A DNA stretch of 64,000 nucleotides from Synchiropus splendidus (Eukaryota; Chordata; Actinopteri; Syngnathiformes; Callionymidae), in contig NC_071334.1 of the NCBI RefSeq assembly GCF_027744825.2, positions 42,261,437 to 42,325,436 of the forward strand, given 5' to 3'. The notes under the pieces were generated by a model that worked only from the letters and a program-made list of their open reading frames with translations, did no database searches and was not told the DNA's origin. Below are positions 32,711-46,219 of the stretch, piece after piece. Each line of letters starts with the position of its first letter. Position 1 is the first letter of the stretch. The position numbers were made by a program, and so were the translations under genes.

Positions 32711-35700
32711 TGCGGTAGACATGGAGGGACAACATAAACAACCTTTAAAGTTTTGACATCATTAAATACTTCAAACGTTCAAACTCACCTGACGCTTATA
32801 TATGAGCTCTCTCTTGTCTGGGTAGCTGATAGAGTGATGTCAGGATCCATCAGGGCAGTGCTGAAACAAATGCTTTCATTTTCTAACTTTCTGGGTCTGA
32901 AGTGCTGGAGTGTATTTTTGTCCTCTTGGATTAAAGTTTAGTTCTGTACAGTAGACCAACATATTGTGAAATTAATCTGAAGCTGACAACAGCTTTGGAA
33001 ATTCACAAAACACACAAAACAAGACATATTTTTAGGTAAACCCAGCAAAGGGTCAGCTAACTCAAACATAGTCTTTGCTATACGTGCTCTTAACCAAATC
33101 AACTGGTAAGAAATTGCAAATTCAGTTCGAGTTTTTAATTTGATAGAGTTAAAAATTTCAATCCAGCAAGAATAACAAGTCAAGCGACAACACTGAGCCT
33201 CACATCACTAGCTCATGTAGCCAGGTTAATAGCTTGTTGCACATGCAAACAGCCTTGTGCAATCCAAAAAGCTCACAAACCACCTCAGTTGTAAACGTAC
33301 ACACGTGTCTCGAAGTTAACCAGTCTTTGTCTTGTCTATGCATTTTTGGCTACTTTCTTCACTCACGTTGACAGGAAGGCTGGTGCTCCCCCCTGTGGCC
33401 AATAGTCGTATCTTCTACAGCATGGCTCTTATGAACAAATGTTGCCAGTTTTAACCAAAATATGTGCTTATACAAGTTATACATGTGAGTTCTAATAAAA
33501 AAGGATCTGCTTAATGACCCAACATGAACCTTCTCATTCACATATTCATTTTACATCAGGGGTTAACCTCCTTCACTCTAACACCGTGACCTTCCTCCGT
33601 AATCCAAACCACCTGAGTCTGGCCTCCCAAACTTGAGCTGTCTCTCTGACACACCATAATTTACAAACTAGAGAGCGCACCTGAACGTGACCTGCACCCA
33701 CGAAATCTAAGAAGGAAATAGATTTTGTGTATACATAAGCTACACTGCTCCATCACTTCTGAACCTATTTTTAAAATCAAGTCCAGCATCAAGACAGAAT
33801 AATTGTTCAATTGAAATTACAGGCATTTATTTTTCGTCAAAGTGCTCTGTGTGTTTTCCTGGTACTTTCCTGCGGCAGCTGAGACCAGCTGTGGAGGCAG
33901 AGCTGCAGGAACCCCCGGAGAAGTGGCTTGGAAAGTCATGTCATGTTGTGGTAATTTCATTGCTTTGACAGTGTTCAGAGCATGTGAAAAAGAAGCAGCT
34001 CACAGTCTGGAAATGAAAGTACTCACTCCTAATCTTGTCCTTCCTCGTCACTCCCAATGAAAACCTGAGAGTCTTTAACTTTGTACTCTGTTGATTTGTG
34101 CCAGAGCTACTGTTTCTAACCCACATATCATGGCAGATTCCACTCCTGTGCTATCAGGCTTCAATTTCACTCTTGCTCCCACTTCTCTGTCACAGATCAC
34201 TCCTGACAATCATCTTCATTGGTTCCAACTTGCCTGCCTCTTCAAGTCACAATATCATGTGGAGTCATCCTTTCTGTTGTTTTCTGTAGATCCACAAAGG
34301 CACAGTGCGACTCTTGACCTCTATGAACATCCCCATGAGCAAACAACATATCTGTGGCATGAATTCCTTTTCCTTTCCCGCACCTTAAGGTGTGACTCAT
34401 TCATTTCAGGTCTATTCTTCTCTATAAGGCATTATGTTCTCATAGATGTCTTCTTTTCAAGATTCTGCTTTGATTAAAGATGGAAAAGCAAACAGTAGCC
34501 TCCATTCACACTACATTTTGATTCAACAGCCTCCTACTATGTTACAAAGACCACAATACAATAAATACCCCCCGGGGTTTTATACAGGATTTTATTTCAG
34601 GGCACTCACACTGCAAAAGATTTCGTTTCAGGATTAAATCCACAGCTGAGAAGATCCTTGACTCTGTCTTTTACTGTGTGCAGCAGAGCAACAGAACAGA
34701 CAGAAACAGGTTTCGTGGAAAGCAATTTGTTTTCTGCTGCAAAGGACAGATTGTGAGTTTTGTTTTGGATGAGAGCCAGGAAAGTGTCAAGGAAGTTGAC
34801 TGAGATGTTGCATTTGAGGCAGCACTTTGTGTTCAGCAATCTGCTCACAACACTAATTCTCCATTTCATCCATTCAAATGTCATTGAATCCCAATTAGGG
34901 GGAGGTACAGCAGAATCAGAACCAGAGCCTGAATCATTTAGAAAGATCCCCTATAATAATAATCCCTAATAAGTTGCTTTTCGATCTTAAAAAAATAAAT
35001 AATTTTGCATGATAGAAATAATCTCTGGAGAGGTAACAGCTTTACTTCCTGTTAATTAAAAAAAACAAAAAACAAATCTGTAACATGTAACAGTCACTGT
35101 CATTTATGAAGTAGGTTTGTGCCACGAACTAGCCTAAAAAAAGAGTCAGACCCAGAGGCCACCCGCGAAGTGAAACACAGCAGCACTGCTTGATGATGTG
35201 GCATTCTTAGAATGTCACTTGAAAGACTTATTCAGTGGAGATTGTGACCTAAACGTTCGGTAGCTCAAACCTTTGAATTGATTTACGTCAGTTCAATATG
35301 ACAATCGCTCAGTGGATATTTTTAACTGTTACACAGGACATTAAATTGTTCCTCTAAGACTTTTCATCAAGTCCCAGCATAAAAACGCTCCGTCTGCTCT
35401 CTGCAGCCTTCACTAAAAGAGTGGTGGTTGGCCCACATCCATCGCATACTCCGGTATGGACCATACACACAACCTTCTCAATGTGATAATTCAAATGATG
35501 GTGAGGACAGAGAGCAGTGTCCGATGGGGTTACATCACGGTGCGACAACACCAGGAGTTCGATTAATTTTGAACAGCGTCATAAAAGTCAATGTCAGCTT
35601 GTCTCTGCAGCAGGAGGGGCAGTGCTGTGCTGCTCCAAAGAGACACCACAATGTCATCAGACCAAAACTTATACATATTCTTCTCAATGTTGAAGTTGAT

Positions 35701-36655
35701 CTATACAGTCAAATGAAGCGTCCTGGCAGTCAGAGAATGAGCTCCAGAGATTTGGCTCCGTTCCATGTCATTGGGATCTTGGGAAGGTCTTTGAATGCGT
35801 TTAAGATGGTTTACTAGGCGGGACTAGGGCCAAAAAGATGACAGAAGATGTGGGAGGAATGGTGTCCAAGTATCACCAGAAACTGCTACACAAATCTTTC
35901 ACTGTGGCAGTTTTGGTGTTGTTTTTGTCATCACGTCTTGTGATTTTTGGGCACCATAGAATGAGGTGGGAAGACTCCACAACGCTCCATTGGTCAATAT
36001 AATCGATGAATCTTTCAGCCAAATTGACAGGGCTGCTCTCGGCTGCCATTTAATCAACAGATGCTCCTCACCGCAGCAGTCAGGTGGGTTTTTACTGAGC
36101 GATCCAGCAGGAGCTATACCCAAGAGGTGTTTCATCAGCGTGGCTGTGACAGAATCAGGAGGACAGTGGGGACTGATGTTTATGAAAAATGACAGAGAGA
36201 CACACAATAGGTCATTGATGCTGTGAGAGGAGAAAAAAGGCAACAGAAGGTCATTGATGAATATTGGGCCTGGAGGCATCCCTGATGATCTCCAGAGTGG
36301 TACCTAACAGCATTGAGAATGCAGAGGGTTGTGGGTGTGATTCTGATTTAGACTGAACCCGGGTCCTCTCTGAGCGTGTGTGGCAGGGTGACAGCTGACG
36401 GAGTGGTCCAGTCCACGTGTCGCTAGGCTACCATAGGGTGGCATATATGGGTATGTTTCATGATGATTCAGTCGCACAAAAGAAGAAAAGAAAGAACTGA
36501 ACTCATGACGCATTTGGGTAGACTCTCGTGTTCTGTAGGTCACGTTTATAGTCACCACAAATGTATCTCATTCTAAGTTCCTGTCCACCGTGTCACATCT
36601 CATTTTATTGTGCAATAGTTGAAACCCAAACATTGGAGAGCGTCAGCTGCTTTTA
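32711..36655. other. Intergenic between pcbp3 and lrrc3
   Basis: About 3.9 kb. Several frames of 100-130 codons were read and show no domain, signal or splice support. No repeat family was named. Confidence 0.4.
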
Positions 36656-36659
36656 AAAG

Positions 36660-36792
<133 letters not shown>

Positions 36793-37029
36793 GGTTGAGG
36801 GGTTATATAATTTGGAATAAGAGTATTAGCGACACAGGCTTCGGATACATATTTTTCTTTTTAAACTTCTATAGATATTGAACTTTTCTCATGAATTCCG
36901 CTTAAGTGAGACTTGTAGTCCACTGCAGGCCACCGTAGTTCAAACTGCTTGCACTGTGTGACTGAGCCAGGCTAAAGGAAGTAACATATCTATTTCTTTC
37001 AAACATAGCACTGTATTTTTTTTTGTCTC

Positions 37030-37658
37030 AGTACACATGGCCAATGTGGGACGCGCGGTCTCCGCACTAGCGCTGGATCGCTCCCGTCACTCTCCTGCTG
37101 TTTCTCTCTCGGTGCACCCGCAGTCCCCGCGTGCGCTTCAGAGACGCCTCCTCTCCGACCGATCACGCGCGACTCTTGCACAAAATGAGAGGAATAAGGA
37201 AGAAACTTGACGTCAAAAAGTGATAATCGGGGTCGGGAGAAAATGAACCCCCTCCCCCTTCTCGAAACTGACGCCTATGCAAATAGTGATCTATTAAAAA
37301 AAAGTTAATGCGTATTAACGTTGAAAAGTAAAAATCTATACCTTGGGAAAATAGTTATTGACAGGGAGATGAGAGTTTCAAAAGAGACGAAGTGATGTCG
37401 GAGTCTGACTTGTGCTGCACAGCCAGGGAACCCTTGTGACGCCTCTGCTGTGCCACCGTGTGCGCGCCCACACACACGCACACGCACACGCTGACACATG
37501 CGGCTGCTCCTGCTGCAAAGCTACACCGATGGAAGGAGCCTGATGGAAGTGTTGGATTTGGACGAGCTGCATTCCCCTGTCAACAGCAGGGGAAGATGAT
37601 TTCTTCAGCTATTGAATGTCACTTGAGACTTCAGTGAGCAGAACCAGCCTGACTTGAG
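37030..37658 (+). promoter_or_regulatory. lrrc3: lrrc3 promoter and noncoding first exon
   Basis: A CpG-rich stretch (ggacgcgcggtctccgcac, cgatcacgcgcgac) stands out from its surroundings and gives way to a probable exon ending GACTTGAG|GTATGT at 37658. The next acceptor, ctccctcag at 39013, opens the coding exon. A two-exon gene with one coding exon is usual for LRRC3. The start site is inferred. Confidence 0.55.
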
Positions 37659-39013
37659 GTATGTGCTGCCTTTTATGTTTCTCATATTAACACTTTGCGG
37701 ATGACAACAGCACAGCTACAAAAAACAAAAACTGATGACTGAAACTTATTTTTGGCATGTGTATAATTATCCACTGACTTTCCCAGCACCCTTTCTGTTC
37801 TAAAATCATTTTATTAATAATGATAGAAAAAAACTCTTCATCTTCCTTGTACATTGGAATTCAACTGACTGTAGAGGTTTTTTTCCTAAAAAAAAAAAAA
37901 GCCCCCCTAAAAACTGTGCTTCCTACAAGTATTCAAAAGCGCTATCGGAAATTAAATCGTTCCGAGGCAGAAAGTTTTTCTCTCAGCATCAAGATATGAA
38001 AGCTGCTTTCTGCTTATCACCGCTGCCTCATGCTGCTCTCTAAGACTTTTACTGAAGACACGTCATGAAAAACATTAGAAATCAGCTCCAAAGTTCACAT
38101 GAAGCATGGTGATGAGCTCGCACCTTATGGTTTGTCATCTTCCCGGCACGACAACTGTCCACTGAGGGGAGCTGAAAAGCTCTATTGTTATGATAATCAT
38201 GAACTTTACTACCTTCGCCTCCCAGGAGAAAGCAGTTGGGGATTGCAGGGTGATAAGGAAAATTGACTTCAGCAAGACAAGTGTTAGCAATTTCTTCCAC
38301 AGCCGCATTTTGAAAACATAAATGTACATGTGAGCTGAATGTTTCTTGAGCTTGTCTTCACCTTTTAGAAATACTGAAGTCCTCAATATGTTATATTATT
38401 GGTAAACTGCCTACAGTTGAAATACAAAACTATCTTGTGGATAAAGACATAGAAGTATAGAAGAATAGTGGCTACTTTGCTTTATTTCATTCACAATTAT
38501 AATTCAGTTTTCTCCTATGATCGAATACAAACGATCTCATTTACCTTCTGAATAATTCATGATATTATAACTTGTGAATTTCAATCTGTGTATGATGTAC
38601 GAAGGAATATTGACTGAACTGTATGCAATGTAATAATAAAGAAGCCATGTGATATGATAGTAACAATTATACTATAGTATAATTATACTATATTATACTA
38701 TAATTATACGAGTTATATAACACTATAACTCGGTAACACATACAATGTAATAAAGGAATGACATTGAAATGATTGAAATAATCATTCATTCATTAAACAG
38801 TGAAATGCAAGTTCAGATTGTTCAAATTCAGATGGCACAAATTAGGATTTGAATTATAAAAAATAAGGGGCATTTTTTTCTTTTTATTTTCTAATTTTTT
38901 TTTTTTTTGGAAATGCATTTACGATGAAGCCATTAAACAATGTGAAATTAAATCTAACCCATTCATCTCCACCTGACAGGGAGCAAAATAAACATTTAGT
39001 TTTCCTCCCTCAG
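37659..39013 (+). other. lrrc3: lrrc3 intron 1
   Basis: 1.36 kb, very AT-rich near 38640-38720 with ttatactata-type palindromes. No coding sequence was seen. Confidence 0.5.
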
Positions 39014-40039
39014 GTTCGTCGCTGAGACGCTGCGCCGCTGTGAGCCAACTCTTCAGTCATCCTTCTCTCTCTTCACATGGATAACATCGACAGCACAGCT
39101 GACAGACACCACATCTGTCTTGCATCCCAACCTTTGGACTCTTCTCCGTTAATGTTGGATCAGGTCAGTGGAGTCAAACGATGACTGATGATGTGTGGCA
39201 GTGTCTTGAAAAAAGCCTGGATAATGAAACTTTAGCCATTACCGGCAGGACTAATGGAGGCCGACCCAAAGTGCAAGTTGTCCAATAAATCTCCAAGTTC
39301 TTTTGGCTCAGTGCGAACTTACTGGTTAGTTTTCATGATTATGGGGGCGAACGCTTGCCCCAAGAGCTGTCACTGCTCCGACCGCAGCGGCCTGGTGGTG
39401 CAGTGCACCGGCAGGAATCTTGAGACAATCCCATCCAACTTGCCAGAGGACACAGTTGTTCTCCTGCTCTCATCGAATCGGATCAAACACCTCCCTAAAG
39501 AGGGCTTTGCGGACCTCCGCCGCCTCAGGGAGCTGCACTTATCTCATAACGACATTGAGAGCTTAGAGGTTGGTGCCTTTGATGGAATCGCTGACGGTTT
39601 AAGGATTTTGGATTTGTCCAACAACCACCTCAGCAGCCTCCCCAAGGACACGTTCACTAAACTCAACGCAAAGGTCCGCTTGTCCAACAACCCATGGCAC
39701 TGCGAGTGCTCGCTACAGGAGGTTCTGCGGGAGCTGCGGCTTGACCCGGAGACGGTCAACCAGGTTAGCTGCTACACAGCAGTGCAGGAGGAGTACGTGG
39801 GGCAGCCGGTCATCCAGGTGCTGGACTCTGGGATCAACTTTTGCAACTTCCACCAGAAGACCACCGACGTCGCCATGTTTGTAGCCATGTTCTGCTGGTT
39901 CTCCATGGTCACCGCCTACATCATTTACTACATCAAACACAACCAGGAGGACGCCAGGCGCCACATGGAGTACCTGAAGTCTTTACCAAGCATCTCAAAC
40001 AACAGCAAAGACTATGACACAGCCAGCAGCATCTTCTAG
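39014..40039 (+). other. lrrc3: lrrc3 exon 2 with 5' leader
   Basis: Exon from the acceptor at 39013 through the stop. The 240-nt leader holds two short upstream ORFs, 39077-39184 and 39181-39288, that overlap by ATGA. The second runs over the main start. Confidence 0.6.
39254..40039 (+). CDS. lrrc3: Leucine-rich repeat-containing protein 3
   Basis: 261 residues in one exon. Residues 21-34 are a hydrophobic signal segment. A cysteine-rich LRR N-cap (C35 to C51) follows, then three LRRs at about 64-138 (VVLLLSSNRIKHLP, LRELHLSHNDIESL, LRILDLSNNHLSSLP). The C-cap spans 147-197 (NPWHCEC; C150, C152, C173, C197) and a membrane span lies at about 206-228. The cytoplasmic NQEDARRHMEYLKSLPS motif is nearly invariant in the LRRC3/LRRC3B/LRRC3C family. 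The C-cap segment (LRLDPETVNQ...VQEEYVGQPV) agrees with LRRC3 and not with LRRC3B. LRRC3 is a single-pass membrane protein of poorly known role. The C-terminus SSIF could bind a PDZ domain. The first in-frame ATG after the leader was chosen. Linkage to pcbp3 repeats the human 21q22.3 arrangement and supports the LRRC3 name. Confidence 0.93.
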   Translation: MEADPKCKLSNKSPSSFGSVRTYWLVFMIMGANACPKSCHCSDRSGLVVQCTGRNLETIPSNLPEDTVVLLLSSNRIKHLPKEGFADLRRLRELHLSHNDIESLEVGAFDGIADGLRILDLSNNHLSSLPKDTFTKLNAKVRLSNNPWHCECSLQEVLRELRLDPETVNQVSCYTAVQEEYVGQPVIQVLDSGINFCNFHQKTTDVAMFVAMFCWFSMVTAYIIYYIKHNQEDARRHMEYLKSLPSISNNSKDYDTASSIF

Positions 40040-40165
40040 CTTTCCTCATACATCTGAGAGTATTCAGTGAGTAACCAAGCAGCACAATAACAAACATCAC
40101 TTCCCAGAAAAAACATTAGCTTCTCAAAGATTTGATAAATATACATGCCCAAAAACCCTTAACAA

Positions 40166-40376
40166 TAGTGATGTGTTGTTGAGGTATCATGAAACACTGT
40201 CCTCATTTTCAGGGGCCACTACATGCCGCTGTTGGTTTAGAAACGGTGTGAAGTTTCATTAATTTAGTCGGTCCATAGCGGACACTGGCACCTGGTGACC
40301 TTTGAAAATCAGAACACCATTTCATGAAACGCCATAAATCCATCAAAACTGTGTCATGAAACCCACCCATCACTAA
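40166..40376. mobile_element. hAT-type MITE, copy 2
   Basis: Starts TAGTGATG and ends CATCACTA, with hairpin arms carrying tcatgaaacactgtcc and aggggccact and their complements. Lies just 3' of lrrc3. The target duplication is unclear. Confidence 0.8.
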
Positions 40377-40466
40377 CCAAGAAATATAATAATTTCACTT
40401 CATTAGAATGTTTTCTGACTGGTTAAATAACGTCTTCATGAACAGAAATCAGATCAAACTCTCTGG

Positions 40467-40668
40467 TAGTGATGGCTAGATGAGGTATCATGAAACAGTA
40501 TCGCATACTTATTTTCAGAGGCCACTGGATGGCGCTCTTGGTTGAGAAATAATGTCAGGTCTCACTGAATTACTTGTTCAAGTACAAACATTTTGCAGCA
40601 GACAGCGCCATCTGGTGGCCTCTGAAAATCAGGACACTGTTTCATGAAACCTCATCTACGCATCACGA
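40467..40668. mobile_element. hAT-type MITE, copy 3, perfect 8-bp TSD
   Basis: 202 bp. Left end TAGTGATGGCTAGATGAGG, right end complement TCGTGATGCGTAGATGAGG. Flanked by identical CTCTCTGG at 40459-40466 and 40669-40676. This is the best-preserved copy and defines the family. Confidence 0.92.
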
Positions 40669-41147
40669 CTCTCTGGTGACACAACTGTATTGTAGTCTCG
40701 ACAAAAGATGTAGATGCATTGTTTGGTGCATTTCTTAACCTTGACATTTCGACTGAATCCACAAAAACAGTGCTGCTGGTGGATAGCACACCAGAGGAGC
40801 GCATGAACTATGAAATGTCATACTTCAAGCAGAATTTGATTAATCTCCTCCAGTCTGTGTGGAGTAATTCCAGCATCACTATTAACTAAAGCAAAGTTTT
40901 ACTTCCTTGAATTTTATTAGAGACATTAATTATCTCAGGGGTAGTCTCAGGTCAGAGCCAAAAACTAGTCTCATATGTGAAATTATTTTATCCCAAAGAG
41001 TAATCCTGGAGGGGTAAGAGGTCACAAACATGACCGTGAGTTTTGCAGGGAAGGGGTTTGCGAAGAGGAAAGATTAAATATCTTCATTTAAATCATAGAA
41101 TACTTGGGTTTAATACTTTAATACTTAATACTTTGGCCTTATTACTA

Positions 41148-41200
41148 CAATGTTTCATCAACCCTGCACCACTGTTTCATGATACCTCATCTACCTCACA
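41148..41200. repeat. hAT-type MITE, copy 4 (right-end fragment)
   Basis: Only the right terminal part (tgtttcatcaaccctgc...tgatacctcatctacc) is present. Confidence 0.7.
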
Positions 41201-44200
41201 AGCGTACAAGAATTTGAAAAAACAAATCCAAAACTAATTGCACCAAAAATCAGAAGGACTGACCAAGACTTGGTGTTCAAACAGAGGTAATAAATATGAA
41301 GAAATAATATCTAAAATTCTGAATACAAGATAGATTTACTTGAGCAAATCATGTCACGCATTATATCCACATTGATACATATATAAATGAGCAATGTGAG
41401 GAAATAATTATTTCTGTATTTTTTTAAAATTATTTGTTAATTATTACTTTTTTACTCCTTTATTCTTTGCACACAGATTATTAAAATATAAAAATATGAA
41501 TCCAGCACAATTGGTGTTACTGTGTTAAGGGACTGAGCCCCAAATTATCCTTGAATGTTTTCATTTAAATTCAATACTTAATATAGTAGGTTAGGTTTCA
41601 TTTGTTTTTTGTTCTGTCATTCTTTTTATTTATATATGTATTTCCCAAGATGCTGACATCTTCCACACAGTTTTCTCATCGTATGTGTTAGTGGTATCAG
41701 GGAAATGTTATACTAAATGAGTTAGAAATAAACCAGTTGACCAGTTGCTGTGCTTATCCCTTCTAGGCTATAAAACCTTTCCTCCATGTTGTTTTCACAG
41801 CAATAGAAAGGTGTTAGAGTTACTTAATGAGAGCTGGAGTAACATCAACTGAGCCGCTAACAAAAAGTGGCAGTAAGTATGCTATGTGCTATGAGCTTGT
41901 AGAAGAGAGCCAGCCACCACCAGTCAGTCACTCTGAAGGGAGAATGGACGTCCTCCCAAAACTCCCAGCGGCAGTGGGCAGGAGTTTTGATTTTCCTGTT
42001 TGCCTAGTAATGTAATTGTTCCACAGATACAATTCTAAAAATGCTTCATCACTTTGTCTCTGTTACGTATGAGGTGCTTTTATGACGACTGTGAGAAATG
42101 AAAAGGTGATTAAAAATGCCATTAAAAAGTTTCCACATCCATCCCAATAAATGCCTTCTGCTGTTGAGAAACCTGAAATGCTCCAAATACAGAGCTCATC
42201 TATCTTCCGCTGCACTGGGGAAGGAAGCAGAATATGAATTTTGATTCCCTGACCCAAACTAGCTTCGCGGTAACGGTTCATGTTCATAAATCCAACGGCT
42301 CATTCATATCCTGGTACAGGCATCCATCAGTTTTCGGCTCATTGCCATGCAAGTGTGTGTCCTTTTTGACTAAAGTTACCTTCAAAGTTTCAGGAAAAAC
42401 ATGAGTGGTTCATCTGTGATTTTGCTCGTTCTTAGTTGTGTTTGCAACAAACCTAAATGAAGATGCACAGTTTCTGACTTTGGGAACCAAAGACAAGCAA
42501 CTGTGTGCTTGCCGGAATCATTTCAATAAAGAGAAGACTGATCATATGCAGCAGTGATGTTCAGGAGAAAGAAAAAGTCACTCATGGCGTTCCTCAAGGT
42601 TGCTCCTGGGTCCCCTACTTTTGTCATTCACCAGAACAGATGACACCAACCACGTCCTGCCTCTCCCCAACAGACCTACGAAGGGAATCAGGAATGTGAA
42701 ATATTGGCCTCTGTATCTTTGAAATGTGTGTCTTTTTCTTTCTATTTGTTTTCTAGTGTCCTTACGACTCTTACAACTCAGAATGAACAAGCAGGTCGAG
42801 GGGGGAAGAGCCTATTTCAACTCTATAAGACAAGAGATGGTTCCGGGTACAGATTGCAGACACATGTTGTGTGTGTGAGTTGAGAACATTCATACTTAGG
42901 GCTCCCTGAAGCTTACTTCCAACCGCTGACCTTCTTGCTGTCAGGCTGCAGCTCTAACTGCTGCTCCACTGTCCTGCCTTGAATTTCCTCCTCTATCAAA
43001 AAGTAGATGTAGCACTCTAGTTTGATCAACTCTTACAAGTGTCAGTTTCAAAGTCACTCCAGCAAAATTGCATTATTTCTGGTGTAATATGTCTAATGGA
43101 GAGTTTCAGCTGCCGCACTTATGTGTGTTTTAATGTCATTGTGTGAAAATGGGCCTCATTTAATTGGATCAAAGGCTATGAGATCCAGTTAAACCCATAT
43201 TTGCCATCAAGCAGAGTGATATTTTTCATTTCATGACATTTTTCATAATGGTGCTGCAGGCCACCACCTTTGTCCTCTGCATTGTGTCCTTCAGAAGTAT
43301 GAGTGCACAGTGGCCTTAGTCTACATCAAGAGTTAGGAGTGATCTTTGCAGTTGCAGGCTGATCTCAGAGCAAGGAAATGGATCCATCTATGAAAGTACT
43401 GAGATAAATTTTAGAGGAAAGACAAGGATGCATCTCTCTGAAAGGGCATCTCTTTGATTTGAGCGATTTAGCTGAGTAGAAAAGTGACACTCCAGCATAG
43501 ATCAGAACATTAAAGATGGAATGCTTCCATCCAGCTTTTGGCGTCATATTTTAGATTAGAAGGTGACCTTTACTCCATAATCAGTTATTCCCGCGGATGA
43601 TTTCTGGCTGGTTGGCAGGCAAACCGCAATTTTTTCCTTGTTTATCACATTTTCACTCGCTGAGGAAAGTGACAACGATGAGTAGAGGAATGATTGGAGG
43701 ACGTCAAACGCCAGTGTTTTGATTTTTACTTACAGAGTGACTGTCAAAACAATTTTTACAATCCCATAATCAATATATTCAATAAAAATAAAAGGGTCTT
43801 ATTATCTAAGGGTATTATCTTGCAGCACAGCGGGAGCATTTTTAACCAGCCACTCCTCCACCATTTTCTTTGTTTTTCGTTTGCCATTTGTTCACTCGGG
43901 GTCACGGTTGGCAGGATGATGTTGCGTAAATGATTGGACGTACGTCTGTATCGTGACCACTAACCATCAGAGCAACAAGACAATGGTGATATTTTAAGTT
44001 TTATTTATACCAATTTCTTTTAATGCTCAAACATGTACATGTATTCTGTGACGGTAATCCACTTAAATTCATTACGATTTTACGTACGGTTTAAAGTTGT
44101 TAATGCTGCTATTTTGTGTCGTCACCATAATACATTCCACTCCATCTCTACTGTACTGCAATGTCAATAAATCATCCTTGAGTCCACAAGTTGTTTCGTT

Positions 44201-45745
44201 CACTGAATGATGATTTCCTCTCCGTCCACTGAGACCGACGTCACAAGAAGCTCAACCAGCAGAGTACAAAATTCGCCACGTTTAATATGTGTTTTTCGTG
44301 TGTGCATGTATATGGGGCTAGAATGGGGCCAGCTTACATTGGCATTGAAAAAAAATTGGCTGACAAAAAGAATATAGGAAAATTGAAAAATGGAATATTG
44401 GCTGAAATATTTTTGTATTGAGGTAGAAAACCAGAATGTACAAAAATTAAAAATAAGAATAGATTTCTAGATTTAATTTTACAGCCAATGCTCTTTTTTT
44501 TCTGCCAACATTCTTGTTTTCAATGACTATATTCTGTTTTTCCGCCTATATATTTTTTTTCAATGTGAAATTAGGTTTTTGTTTTTATGTTTTTAGAGTT
44601 GATAAAAACATGTAAACATAACGTAGTTTGCCATCGTCATCAGTTTAATGAAATAGAAAGTTGAAAGTATAATTTAAACTAATTAATAATAATCCATCGT
44701 ATCGTCATTGGATTGACAGATAAAGGAAACAATTAATTTCAACATCATTTTTTCATGTAATAAAAATGAATTTGACACCCGCTATCTCCTTCTTACGGAC
44801 CTGTTCTCAGTTTCTCGTGTCCCGAACGATCATCTTGAGCATGGAAAAGGCATTTCTGAGGCAAAACGCCGGAGAGCAGCCTGAGGTTGTTTGTCTCAGG
44901 GGAAAGAGGATGAATTGTTTGTGTTGAATTATTGCCCATGTGGGAACCTGTACAGGCCATAATAACCTTTTTACAATCGAGGACATTTGTCAAGCTGCAG
45001 CAGCTTCTCAGTTGAAAAACAAAGAGTTGGATTCAGTCTACGCAGTTTTAAAAAGCCAAGCTGATGTGCTTCTGCAGGGGCAGCTCTTTAATCCCCACAG
45101 GGTTTATTTAAGTTTATACTTAATCTTGTATTTCTGCTGATCTCGGGTCAGAGCCTCAATGTTTTTTGCAGAATAGCCAAAAATAAAATCTCCTCTGCGG
45201 GGGTTTCTATATAGCCGCAGGCTGTATTCATGTATGCAAATGCAGATATATTTCTTTTTTATTTGTCTCTCAATAGAGTGTTAGCTGAGAAGGACACTAA
45301 CTATTACACATATTAATAACCACCTCACATATTTTCTCAATGTTGGTTTATGATTGTTTATTTATTATATCACATCTTCTGTATGTATGGAGCCCTGGAA
45401 GTGACATGCATGACTTATTATTATTATTATTATTTATTTTTTTTATCACACGTTATCTTAAGATAAATCATTTCAAGATTAGTTTTATACAGTCTCTATA
45501 TACAGATATATGTATATAGAGTTTGGATATAGATAAAAAATATCTTGAGATACAAATTATTTAAATTAAATTTTTTTTATCTGAATATGAAAGTTATCTT
45601 CAGATAAAAAGCTAAATAAATGCATTTCACACTCTATATAGCTTAGCCTCATATGGTAATATGTTGAGAAGAAGGCACTTGATCAGAGTGTAAAAAGCAC
45701 AGCGACTTTGCCATCGACAATCATTCTGACTTGCAGACTGACTGA
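41201..45745. other. Intergenic between lrrc3 and atp7b
   Basis: About 4.5 kb without a gene. A candidate AATAAA for lrrc3 lies at 41727-41732. A small LINE reverse-transcriptase relic lies near 42545-42640. 44270-44620 and 45370-45650 are very AT-rich. Confidence 0.4.
42545..42640 (+). mobile_element. Non-LTR retrotransposon RT relic
   Basis: The plus-strand frame reads EKVTHGVPQGCSWVPYF, which resembles the GVPQGSVLGPLLF motif of LINE reverse transcriptases. The surrounding sequence is too decayed to extend or classify. Confidence 0.5.
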
Positions 45746-45747
45746 TG

Positions 45748-45751
<4 letters not shown>

Positions 45752-45808
<57 letters not shown>
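45752..45808. repeat. (TA)n microsatellite
   Basis: Pure TA for about 57 bp. Confidence 0.96.
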
Positions 45809-45810
<2 letters not shown>

Positions 45811-46005
45811 TGGTGGGACTATAACAAGTTAATTCTGATTAATTAATTACAGCAGATTACTTAATTACAACAAAAACATTATTTTATTTTATTTTATTTT
45901 ATTTAACAGTTTGCTCTCCAGACCACAGCACAAGACACAAAAGCATCTGTTTGCTTTGGTTCAGGGATGTTTTTCACTACACAATAACCAGGGTTTCCAC
46001 TACTC

Positions 46006-46056
<51 letters not shown>
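45809..46056. repeat. Repeat R5 copy 1 ending in (TA)n
   Basis: Blocks acagtttgctctccagacca, acaaaagcatctgtttgctt and the tactctgcatata-TA tail are repeated at 49175-49482. The TA tail here is 46009-46056. Confidence 0.8.
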
Positions 46057-46060
<4 letters not shown>

Positions 46061-46219
46061 ATTTATGGCCAGAAGTGGTTGAAATGTCAACATTTGCAAT
46101 ACTTTTTTACTTAATTGATGTTATTTCAACGCTAATTCAATGTCTCTTTATTATCTGGGTTAAAAAAATATCTTATCTTTCATTAAAAAACACAGCTGAA
46201 TTAATATGTTATTATTGTT

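Noticed and set aside
34091..34477. 128-codon plus frame; similarly 35428-35817 (129 codons)
   Set aside because: No family motif, no splice context, composition like the surrounding AT-rich DNA.
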